Positions 1 through 4,324 of a DNA stretch of 6,827 nucleotides are shown here, one piece after another. The stretch covers positions 1 to 6,827 of the forward strand of contig JAAWDB010000161.1 in NCBI GenBank assembly GCA_022793555.1, read 5' to 3'. The notes under the pieces are model-generated. The model was not told where the DNA came from. It was given only the letters and a program-made list of their open reading frames with translations, and did not search any database. The stretch comes from Bacilli bacterium (GTDB lineage: Bacteria; Bacillota_I; Bacilli_A; RF39; UBA660). Within the stretch, counting starts at the first letter, position 1. Each line of letters starts with the position of its first letter. A program made the position numbers and the translations under genes.

Positions 1-666
1 GGATGGGGAGGAAGAAGAAGGGGAAGAAGAAAAAAAGATGGTTCCTATAAAATTTCTAGTGGTAATCATTTAAGAGTTTGTTTGACTAGTGACTTTTTTA
101 TAGAAGAGGCAGATGAATGGCGAAAAGAAGTATGGAACATGATGAAAATCCGAAATGACATTGCTTTTTCCCTTTTTACCAAACGCCCAGAAAGAGTAGA
201 AAAAAGCTTACCAGATGATTGGAATGATGGTTACGATAATGTTTCTTTATTTGTTACGTGCGAAAATCAAAAAAGAGCAGAGGAACGATTACCTATCTTA
301 ATTTCTTTACCGTTTAAAAATAAAGGGATTATGGCTGAACCACTATTAGAAGAAATAAATATTGATACTTTTTTAAAAACTGGCGAAATTAAACAAATTT
401 ATTGTGGGGGCGAAAATTATGAAAATCCTCGTCCTCTAAACTTAAGTTGGGTACAAAAATTATCAGAAAGTGCCAAAAAATATAATGTGAATTTTGATTT
501 TTTTGATCCAGGCGCAATTTTAATAGTTAAAGAAAAAGAAATTCATTTTAATGATGTTCAAACGAAAAGAAAATTTTTACAAACAGAAGCCAAAAAATAT
601 AATAACAATATTATAAAAATAAATTATAATTTGAAGAAAAAAGAAGAACAATTATCGTTGTTTTAG
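1..666 (+). CDS. DUF5131 / phage Gp37-Gp68 family protein, 5'-truncated
   Basis: The frame is open from base 1 to the TAG at 664-666 (221 codons), so the gene enters from outside the window; the TTG at 82 lies inside a conserved motif and is not the start. Family hallmarks, numbered from base 1: a DGSYK segment (about 13-17), the TSDFF-x-EEADEWR block (29-40), FTKRPERV near 60, CENQKRAEERLPI, an AEPLLEEI block and CGGENYENPRP. These are typical of DUF5131 (PF07505), found in phages, plasmids and bacterial genomes. Full-length members usually begin with a Cys cluster resembling a radical-SAM site; that part would lie upstream and cannot be judged. The biochemical role is not established. The basic, Glu-rich C-terminus (KKKEEQLSLF) is encoded by one arm of a long inverted repeat shared with the convergent gene. 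Codons 1-10 (GWGGRRRGRR) look unlike the family. The family call is firm; the function is unknown. Confidence 0.5.
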   Translation, partial: GWGGRRRGRRKKDGSYKISSGNHLRVCLTSDFFIEEADEWRKEVWNMMKIRNDIAFSLFTKRPERVEKSLPDDWNDGYDNVSLFVTCENQKRAEERLPILISLPFKNKGIMAEPLLEEINIDTFLKTGEIKQIYCGGENYENPRPLNLSWVQKLSESAKKYNVNFDFFDPGAILIVKEKEIHFNDVQTKRKFLQTEAKKYNNNIIKINYNLKKKEEQLSLF

Positions 667-710
667 TTAAAATCTAAGACTTTTTTATAAACGATTTGTT
701 CTTCTTTTTT
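637..710. terminator. Bidirectional terminator from the convergent 3' coding ends
   Basis: Bases 637-651 (AAAAAAGAAGAACAA) and 696-710 (TTGTTCTTCTTTTTT) are perfect 15-bp reverse complements. After a 2-nt bulge (652-653), ATCGTT (654-659) pairs with AACGAT (690-695), giving about 21 paired positions around a loop of about 30 nt. Read in either direction, the descending arm ends in six U, as in A-tract/U-tract terminators. The left arm codes the C-terminus of the DUF5131 gene and the right arm codes the C-terminus of the minus-strand gene. Both stop codons (664-666 and 674-676) lie in the loop. The structure is seen; termination in both directions is inferred. Confidence 0.5.
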
Positions 711-862
711 AGTGGTTTATCAAATTCTAGAATTAATTTATTATTTTGGCACAAAATATGAACAGCAGATTTTATTTGTTTTTCTGCCAGAATAATGATA
801 GATTCATTTTCCTTTAAAATTAAATACTTTTGACGAGTATTTTCTTGTATTTTAACTTTCAT
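674..862 (-). CDS. Unknown small basic protein (62 aa)
   Basis: I do not recognise this protein. It starts at ATG (860-862 on the minus strand) behind a good ribosome site, AGGTGA, 6 nt upstream, and ends at TAG. This makes it more likely real than a chance frame. The sequence is rich in Lys, Ile and Leu, with alternating patterns such as QKYLILKENESIIIL and NKLILEFDK that suggest a small beta-rich fold, followed by a Lys-rich tail (KPLKKKNKSFIKKS). There is no signal peptide or clear membrane segment. It is divergent from the XRE-type gene at 956 (93 bp between start codons) and convergent with the DUF5131 gene, whose stop is 7 bp away. A small gene facing a small repressor is typical of phage control modules and some toxin-antitoxin pairs, but nothing in this protein proves either role. 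Confidence 0.5.
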   Translation of the reverse strand: MKVKIQENTRQKYLILKENESIIILAEKQIKSAVHILCQNNKLILEFDKPLKKKNKSFIKKS

Positions 863-868
863 AAATGA

Positions 869-874
869 TCACCT
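869..874 (-). promoter_or_regulatory. Ribosome binding site of the 62-aa gene
   Basis: On the minus strand AGGTGA lies 6 nt before the ATG. It is the main reason for accepting this short frame and this start. Confidence 0.5.
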
Positions 875-881
875 ATAAGAC

Positions 882-894
882 GACAAAATATGTC
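882..894. promoter_or_regulatory. Small dyad in the divergent intergenic region, possible operator
   Basis: GACA-AAATA-TGTC is a short dyad lying 20 bp from the minus-strand start and between the two divergent genes. XRE regulators often bind such dyads next to their own gene. With 4-bp half-sites in AT-rich DNA this could be chance. Confidence 0.5.
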
Positions 895-925
895 ACTATT
901 TAAAATGAATATATCATTGTTCCTT

Positions 926-931
926 TATAAT
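926..931 (+). promoter_or_regulatory. -10 element for the XRE-type gene
   Basis: A perfect TATAAT lies 24 bp before the ATG at 956, placing the transcription start near 938. I find no good -35 at the expected distance, which would suit an activated or weak promoter. The ribosome site is also modest: GGTGGT at 943-948, 7 nt before the ATG. Confidence 0.5.
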
Positions 932-955
932 TGCAAATGGATGGTGGTTTAGTAC

Positions 956-1180
956 ATGAAATTAAATCTCAAAGATTATGCAAATAAAGACATTATCAAG
1001 TTTTTAAGAGAATATGGAAGTATGACTCAAAAAGATCTAGCCCATCATTTAAAGAAAAGTACACGAACTGTACAAAGATATGAAGCAGGAGAAATTGGAA
1101 TTGATTTAGAAACTATCCGAAGTATTTGTCAATTATATGATTTGAATTTAATTATCGAATCTAAACAGAAAAAAGATTAA
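956..1180 (+). CDS. XRE-family helix-turn-helix regulator (74 aa)
   Basis: This is a single-domain DNA-binding protein of the Cro/C1 (HTH_3) type, filling almost the whole chain. Residues 13-20 (IIKFLREY) form the first helix, 23-32 (MTQKDLAHHL) the second and 35-45 (STRTVQRYEAG) the recognition helix. The conserved RYEAGE turn is followed by the ETIRSICQLYDLNL helix. There is no ligand-binding or peptidase domain, so it probably acts as a dimeric repressor or Cro-like switch. It is divergent from the 62-aa gene, and the short dyad between them is a candidate binding site. The start is chosen from the ATG plus GGTGGT site; no other in-frame start is better. The esterase gene downstream has its own promoter 57 bp after this stop, so co-transcription is not needed. 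The domain call is firm; the target is inferred. Confidence 0.5.
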   Translation: MKLNLKDYANKDIIKFLREYGSMTQKDLAHHLKKSTRTVQRYEAGEIGIDLETIRSICQLYDLNLIIESKQKKD

Positions 1181-1233
1181 AAATTAATTGAAAGCAATAA
1201 AAATGTCTATAAAAAAGAAAAATAACCACTTTA

Positions 1234-1242
1234 TGATATAAT
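1234..1242 (+). promoter_or_regulatory. Extended -10 promoter of the esterase gene
   Basis: TGATATAAT is a perfect extended -10 (TGnTATAAT). No -35 match is seen 16-18 bp upstream, as is common for extended -10 promoters. The predicted transcription start, near 1249, is only about 3 nt before the ATG at 1252, so the mRNA would be nearly or fully leaderless. Confidence 0.5.
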
Positions 1243-1251
1243 AAACTTAAG

Positions 1252-2127
1252 ATGAAGAAGTATAACATAAATAAACAATTTGGAATATATCGTTTTTTAA
1301 AACCACCTTTTTGTAAAGTGGCTTTTTTCGTATCTAAGATTTTAAATACGATCTCATATTGGAACTTAAAAGGAGATAATTTGGTTTCTATAGAGAAAAT
1401 AAAGATAAAAGAAGATCAATTAAATCTATTATTATTCAAACCACTTACCAAAAATCCTAAAAAAACATTACTTTATATTCATGGTGGAGCTTTTGTTTTT
1501 AAAGGACATAAAAAACATTTTAATTTATGTAAAAGATATGCTTACGAAGGAGAGTGTAATGTCATTTTTATAGATTATCGTTTAGCTCCCAAATATCCCT
1601 ATCCAATTCCCTTACAAGATTGTTTTTTCACTTATAAGTGGATTTTAAAAAATAAAAAAGATCAAGAAATAATAATAGGAGGAGATAGTGCAGGAGCTCT
1701 CCTTGCTATTGATTTAATGATAGAAATTATTAAAAATGAATTAATGAAACCAAGTGCTTTAATGTTAATTTATCCCTTGGTAGATCCTACAATGTCGAGT
1801 AATTCTATGAATGAATTTACAAGTACTCCAATGTGGAATAGTAAATTAAATAGAAAAATGTGGCGTTTATATGTAAAAAATCAATCGTATATTTCTCCAC
1901 TAGAAAAAAAAGAGATTTCTAAATTTCCCAAAACTTATATTGAGACCGCAGAATTTGATTGTTTACATGATGAAGGGATAATTCTTGCTCAAAAATTAAG
2001 ACAGCAAAATATTCCGTGTATTATAAATGAAACATCTAAAACCATGCATGCATTTGATAATAAAAATTGTCCAGTTACTGAACATGCAATCAAAGAGCGT
2101 ATAAATTTTCTAAATAATTATGATTAA
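1252..2127 (+). CDS. HSL-family alpha/beta-hydrolase, probable carboxylesterase
   Basis: This 291-aa cytoplasmic enzyme likely hydrolyses short-chain carboxylic esters. It carries the hormone-sensitive-lipase (alpha/beta-hydrolase fold-3) signature in order: oxyanion-hole HGGAF (77-81), YRLAPKYPYPIPLQD (109-123), the nucleophile elbow GDSAG with Ser146, Asp236 in AEFDCLHDEG and His266 in TMHAF. The oxyanion motif reads HGGA where many members have HGGG. The N-terminal cap (KYNINKQFGIYRFLKPPF) resembles what I recall of Firmicute relatives, which supports the ATG at 1252 although no ribosome site precedes it. A shorter alternative starts at TTG 1381, 5 nt after a good AAAGGAG; it would keep all catalytic residues but lose 43 residues. 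The gene appears monocistronic and no strong terminator follows it. The family is secure; the substrate is unknown. Confidence 0.5.
   Translation: MKKYNINKQFGIYRFLKPPFCKVAFFVSKILNTISYWNLKGDNLVSIEKIKIKEDQLNLLLFKPLTKNPKKTLLYIHGGAFVFKGHKKHFNLCKRYAYEGECNVIFIDYRLAPKYPYPIPLQDCFFTYKWILKNKKDQEIIIGGDSAGALLAIDLMIEIIKNELMKPSALMLIYPLVDPTMSSNSMNEFTSTPMWNSKLNRKMWRLYVKNQSYISPLEKKEISKFPKTYIETAEFDCLHDEGIILAQKLRQQNIPCIINETSKTMHAFDNKNCPVTEHAIKERINFLNNYD
1303..1328 (+). other. Terminator-like hairpin inside the 5' part of the esterase gene
   Basis: CCA-(C)-CTTT pairs with AAAG-TGG around a TTGT loop (7 bp with one bulged C; a 4-bp CCAC/GTGG pairing is an alternative). It is followed by C and six T (1323-1328). 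It lies about 55 nt after the predicted transcription start and upstream of the AAAGGAG/TTG site at 1371-1383, so it is placed like an attenuator. The hairpin is seen; function is speculative. Confidence 0.5.
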
Positions 2128-2144
2128 TATGTTTTAAAAAACAA

Positions 2145-2173
2145 TTGATAAAAATATATTGACCCCCTTTAAA
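2145..2173 (+). promoter_or_regulatory. Weak promoter candidate after the esterase gene
   Basis: TTGATA (2145-2150), a 17-bp spacer and TTTAAA (2168-2173) give a weak sigma-A-like match. Transcription from it would run into the 2176-2220 inverted repeats. In DNA this AT-rich, such matches arise easily. Confidence 0.5.
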
Positions 2174-2175
2174 CT

Positions 2176-2220
2176 ACTAAATGCAACTTCATTGTTTAGT
2201 CGCTTTAGAAATTGCATTTA
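2176..2220. repeat. Overlapping inverted repeats in the gap after the esterase gene
   Basis: TAAATGCAA (2178-2186) and TTGCATTTA (2212-2220) are perfect 9-bp complements with a 25-nt loop. The left arm also takes part in a second hairpin: ACTAAA-(TG)-CAA (2176-2186) with TTGTTTAGT (2192-2200), loop CTTCA. The two folds exclude each other. No T-tract follows directly. This could be a 3'-UTR structure, part of a small RNA or a protein-binding site. Confidence 0.5.
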
Positions 2221-2251
2221 ACTCTTTAAGTAACAAAAATTAAATAAAGAT

Positions 2252-2280
2252 TTGCTTTTTTTAATTTTTAGTGTTATAAT
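2252..2280 (+). promoter_or_regulatory. Strong promoter of the transglutaminase-like gene
   Basis: TTGCTT (2252-2257), 17-bp spacer, perfect TATAAT (2275-2280) with an upstream TG (2272-2273). Transcription should start near 2287. That excludes the ATG at 2290 as an ordinary SD-driven start and favours the ATG at 2311, which has AAAAGGGG ending 8 nt before it. Confidence 0.5.
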
Positions 2281-2310
2281 ACGCCCTAAATGAAAAAAGG
2301 GGTTTTTTTT

Positions 2311-3183
2311 ATGAATTTATTTTATTTGTTACAAAAGGAATTAGAATCTAAAAATATTTCTGATCCTGTATTAATAGCACGTTATATTTACATACGAACT
2401 GGAGAGTTATTTGAATATAATCCTTCCTATGATGTTGTCAGTTTAAAACAACAACAAGAATTAACCAATGAAAATCCAGATCCTCAAAATATCACTAGTT
2501 TTAATTATATTTGTTATTCATGGTCAAATCTATACTGTTCTTTATTAAAACTATTCGGAATCAACGCTGAGCTTGTAGACAAATTATGCCATAGAGCAGT
2601 AAAATATACGATCGATAATCAAGAGTATTATGCTGATCTTATGAAGGATTTTGGAGATGTGTTTCGAATAAAATTTGGTTTAAAAACATTAAATAATTAT
2701 CCAGTAGGTGAAGAAAATAACAAAGAACAAATCGTCGCAGAATGGGACCAAAAAATTGGTTATAGGAAAAGTATAAAAACCGAAGCTGTTTTAGAACAAT
2801 TAAAACAAGAATTGCAAGCAAAATATCCAAAAGAAGAAGATTATATCTATAACACTTATAAAGTAGTACAATATCTTTTGAATGTTCCAAGAAATGGTGT
2901 AGGGCATGTTAGTGGAAGAAATTATATTCGATATCTGTTATCATTTTTCCTAGAAGATAAGTTTCAATCTTGCACTTCTAGAATCTATAATGTAGAAAAA
3001 AATATTTATATTCAGGTCTACGGAATACAAATAAATGGCCAAAGTCACTTTTATCTTTACCAAGAAATGACTAATGGATTTTATGAATTTCAAGAAGTAA
3101 CACCATATATCGTAGATTACTTTATAAAATCTAAGAATTTTAATTCTTCTTATATTAGAAACATAACAAAAATAATGAAATAG
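2311..3183 (+). CDS. Transglutaminase-like (papain-fold) protein
   Basis: The protein (290 aa from ATG 2311) has an N-terminal segment with IARYIYIRTGELFEY, then a block fitting the transglutaminase/papain-like core. Cys68 sits in NYICYSWSNLYCSLLKLFGI, where family members have a Cys followed by a helix ending in LGI. His94 follows in LCHRAVKYTIDNQEYY and Asp109 in YYADLMKD, the Cys-His-Asp order and spacing of the superfamily. The C-terminal half (about 135-290) is not recognised. There is no signal peptide or membrane span, so it should be cytoplasmic; it may be a protease, deamidase or amidase, or non-enzymatic. An ATG at 2290 would add MKKGVFF but sits about 3 nt from the predicted transcription start. 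The next gene is a SUKH protein with its own promoter 73 bp downstream. No clear terminator lies between them. Fold call moderate, function unknown. Confidence 0.5.
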   Translation: MNLFYLLQKELESKNISDPVLIARYIYIRTGELFEYNPSYDVVSLKQQQELTNENPDPQNITSFNYICYSWSNLYCSLLKLFGINAELVDKLCHRAVKYTIDNQEYYADLMKDFGDVFRIKFGLKTLNNYPVGEENNKEQIVAEWDQKIGYRKSIKTEAVLEQLKQELQAKYPKEEDYIYNTYKVVQYLLNVPRNGVGHVSGRNYIRYLLSFFLEDKFQSCTSRIYNVEKNIYIQVYGIQINGQSHFYLYQEMTNGFYEFQEVTPYIVDYFIKSKNFNSSYIRNITKIMK

Positions 3184-3255
3184 GAAAATATTTTTCAAAA
3201 AATTAACTATACTGATATTATCATAAAACTACTACTACACATTCTTGTTACACCC

Positions 3256-3284
3256 TTGACTTTTGTATTTGATTTTAATACAAT
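3256..3284 (+). promoter_or_regulatory. Promoter of the SUKH gene
   Basis: TTGACT (3256-3261), 17-bp spacer and TACAAT (3279-3284) are each one base from consensus. Transcription should start near 3291, followed by a near-perfect SD, AGGAGGT (3300-3306), 5 nt before the ATG. This gene looks well expressed and independent of the one upstream. Confidence 0.5.
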
Positions 3285-3311
3285 CTTATTAAGAACAAAA
3301 GGAGGTAAAAA

Positions 3312-3869
3312 ATGCTTATCTCAAGATTTGAAAACTATGATGTTGAGAATGAAATATCAAAAGTTGAAAGCCATTATAGCTTCGTTTTCCCACAACAATA
3401 TAAAGATTTTCTTTTGAAATATAATGGGGGATTCACTCCAAAGACGAAATTTAAAGCAAATGGAATTTCATCTGATATAAAAGGTTTCTACGGTTTTGGC
3501 ACAGTTGAGCTATCAATCAAACGAGAATTTATAGAAGAATGGATCCCTAATAAACTTTTTCCTATTGCTTGCGATTCCTTTGGAAACTACATATTAATTT
3601 CCATTGCTGGTGATAAGTATGGAAATATATTTTTTAGCGATCATGAGCAAGGTATGAAAAACTCACTTGTAGCAAACGATCTTTCTTCGTTCTTTTGTAC
3701 TTGTGAAAGTGATAAGATACCAGACTCAGCTCAACGCTCCATTGAAAAACGGAGAGATGCCTTGATTGCAGAAGGAAAAGGTAGCGTCATTACACCGGCT
3801 CTTGTCGAGATGTGGCAAAATGAAATTGATAAATATGGTAATATGATCCAAGAAGAAGTTATTATATAA
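3312..3869 (+). CDS. SMI1/KNR4 (SUKH) family protein
   Basis: This is a 185-aa SUKH-fold protein. The typical N-terminal helix with FPQQYKDFLLKYNGG is at 26-40, the GFYGFGT turn at 58-64, the strand pair IACDSFGNYILISI at 85-98 and GNIFFSDHE at 104-112. SUKH proteins are widespread as immunity proteins that neutralise toxins of polymorphic and contact-dependent systems; others have unknown roles. There is no secretion signal, so it acts in the cytoplasm. Residues after about 135 form a charged extension beyond the core, including EKRRDALIAEGKG and a C-terminal helix. Base composition shifts there: 52 of 120 bases are G or C at 3721-3840, against 30 of 109 at 3312-3420, suggesting a different origin or foreign DNA. 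No polymorphic toxin with LXG, RHS or similar features is visible, so it may be an orphan immunity gene, or pair with the transglutaminase-like neighbour. Family firm; partner unknown. Confidence 0.5.
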   Translation: MLISRFENYDVENEISKVESHYSFVFPQQYKDFLLKYNGGFTPKTKFKANGISSDIKGFYGFGTVELSIKREFIEEWIPNKLFPIACDSFGNYILISIAGDKYGNIFFSDHEQGMKNSLVANDLSSFFCTCESDKIPDSAQRSIEKRRDALIAEGKGSVITPALVEMWQNEIDKYGNMIQEEVII

Positions 3870-3906
3870 TTTCTGTTCATTAGCAGTTTAGAAAAACATG
3901 ATAAAA

Positions 3907-3936
3907 TACATTTCAAAAAGAGATGTAATTTTTTTT
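3907..3936 (+). terminator. Rho-independent terminator after the SUKH gene
   Basis: TACATTTC (3907-3914) pairs with GAGATGTA (3920-3927), 8 bp with one G-U pair, around an AAAAA loop. After one A come eight T (3929-3936). It lies 38 bp after the SUKH stop. Between it and the tRNA promoter (3937-4030) I see no gene, only a weak AGAG/CTCT repeat near 3975-3990. Confidence 0.5.
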
Positions 3937-4030
3937 GGCTAGAAAGGTATACCAATAAACGACTTATAAGTTGAGAGCTGATATTCTCTTTTAGAAAATT
4001 ACATAGAATTAGTTAAAGAATGGATAAGAG

Positions 4031-4059
4031 TTGTAAAAAAATATATCTTATGTTAAGAT
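4031..4059 (+). promoter_or_regulatory. Promoter of the tRNA-Glu gene
   Basis: TTGTAA (4031-4036), 17-bp spacer and TAAGAT (4054-4059) preceded by TG at 4051-4052 (extended -10). Transcription should start near 4066, leaving a 5' leader of about 20 nt before the mature tRNA. Confidence 0.5.
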
Positions 4060-4062
4060 AAA

Positions 4063-4082
4063 GATGTCATTAAAAGGACATC
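4063..4082. repeat. Inverted repeat at the tRNA transcription start
   Basis: GATGTC (4063-4068) and GACATC (4077-4082) are perfect 6-bp complements separated by 8 nt. The repeat straddles the predicted start point and ends 4 nt before the tRNA. It could be an operator or a hairpin in the precursor leader near the RNase P cut. Confidence 0.5.
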
Positions 4083-4086
4083 AAAT

Positions 4087-4161
4087 GGTCTATTGGTCAA
4101 GCGGTTAAGACGCCACCCTCTCAAGGTGGAATCACGGGTTCGATTCCCGTATGGACTACCA
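4087..4161 (+). tRNA. tRNA-Glu (anticodon CTC)
   Basis: The full cloverleaf is present in 75 nt with an encoded CCA (4159-4161). The acceptor stem GGTCTAT pairs with ATGGACT, including a G-U at position 1:72 and another at 5:68. The D arm runs from GTC (4096-4098) to GAC (4109-4111). The anticodon stem is CCACC/GGTGG with loop CTCTCAA, so the anticodon is CTC (4120-4122), reading GAG. The T arm is ACGGG-TTCGATT-CCCGT. The GGTCAAGCGGTTAAGAC D region and overall pattern match bacterial tRNA-Glu. A CTC anticodon reads only GAG, so in this AT-rich genome it should be a supplement to a TTC isoacceptor elsewhere. It is a single tRNA with its own promoter and terminator. I found no repeated 3' end nearby, so no integrated element is shown at this site within the window. 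Confidence 0.5.
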
Positions 4162-4172
4162 AATCGGCACAT

Positions 4173-4198
4173 AACTCAAATGTTAGCATTTGAGTTTT
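4173..4198 (+). terminator. Terminator after tRNA-Glu
   Basis: AACTCAAATG (4173-4182) and CATTTGAGTT (4187-4196) form a perfect 10-bp stem with a TTAG loop, 11 nt after the CCA end. The T-tract is short (TTTT, overlapping the stem end, then AATATAT), so it is weaker than the two longer ones in the window. Confidence 0.5.
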
Positions 4199-4228
4199 AA
4201 TATATCTAAAAATCCAAAAAAATTTTTT

Positions 4229-4252
4229 ATAAATAAATGAATTCTTATTTAT
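4229..4252. repeat. AT-only inverted repeat upstream of the kinase gene
   Basis: ATAAATAA (4229-4236) and TTATTTAT (4245-4252) are perfect 8-bp complements around an 8-nt centre containing GAATTC. It lies just upstream of the kinase promoter and could be an operator, but AT-only dyads occur by chance in such DNA. Confidence 0.5.
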
Positions 4253-4278
4253 CAAGTTATTAAAAATGATATGAAAGT

Positions 4279-4284
4279 TATAAT
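4279..4284 (+). promoter_or_regulatory. -10 element of the kinase gene
   Basis: A perfect TATAAT lies 40 bp before the start codon. The best -35 at the right distance is a poor TTATTA (4257-4262, 16-bp spacer). Transcription should start near 4291, followed by the SD AAGGAAGTGAG (4311-4321), 3 nt before the ATG. Confidence 0.5.
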
Positions 4285-4324
4285 AAAATTATCGAAGAAT
4301 TATTAAACCAAAGGAAGTGAGAAA

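Noticed and set aside
82..84. TTG as start of the DUF5131 gene
   Set aside because: The frame is open to base 1 and residues before it (DGSYK, RVC) match the family, so the TTG codes an internal Leu.
2284..2310. CCCT/AGGG hairpin plus T8 as an attenuator before the transglutaminase-like gene
   Set aside because: The CCCT arm lies at or upstream of the predicted transcription start, so the hairpin would mostly not be in the RNA, and the stem is only 4 bp.
2639..3198. Two minus-strand open frames opposite the transglutaminase-like gene
   Set aside because: They lie wholly or mostly within a well-supported plus-strand gene, give hydrophobic low-complexity peptides typical of antisense AT-rich DNA, and lack good ribosome sites.
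3731..3955. Minus-strand open frame over the end of the SUKH gene
   Set aside because: It overlaps the SUKH coding end and its terminator and resembles no known protein.
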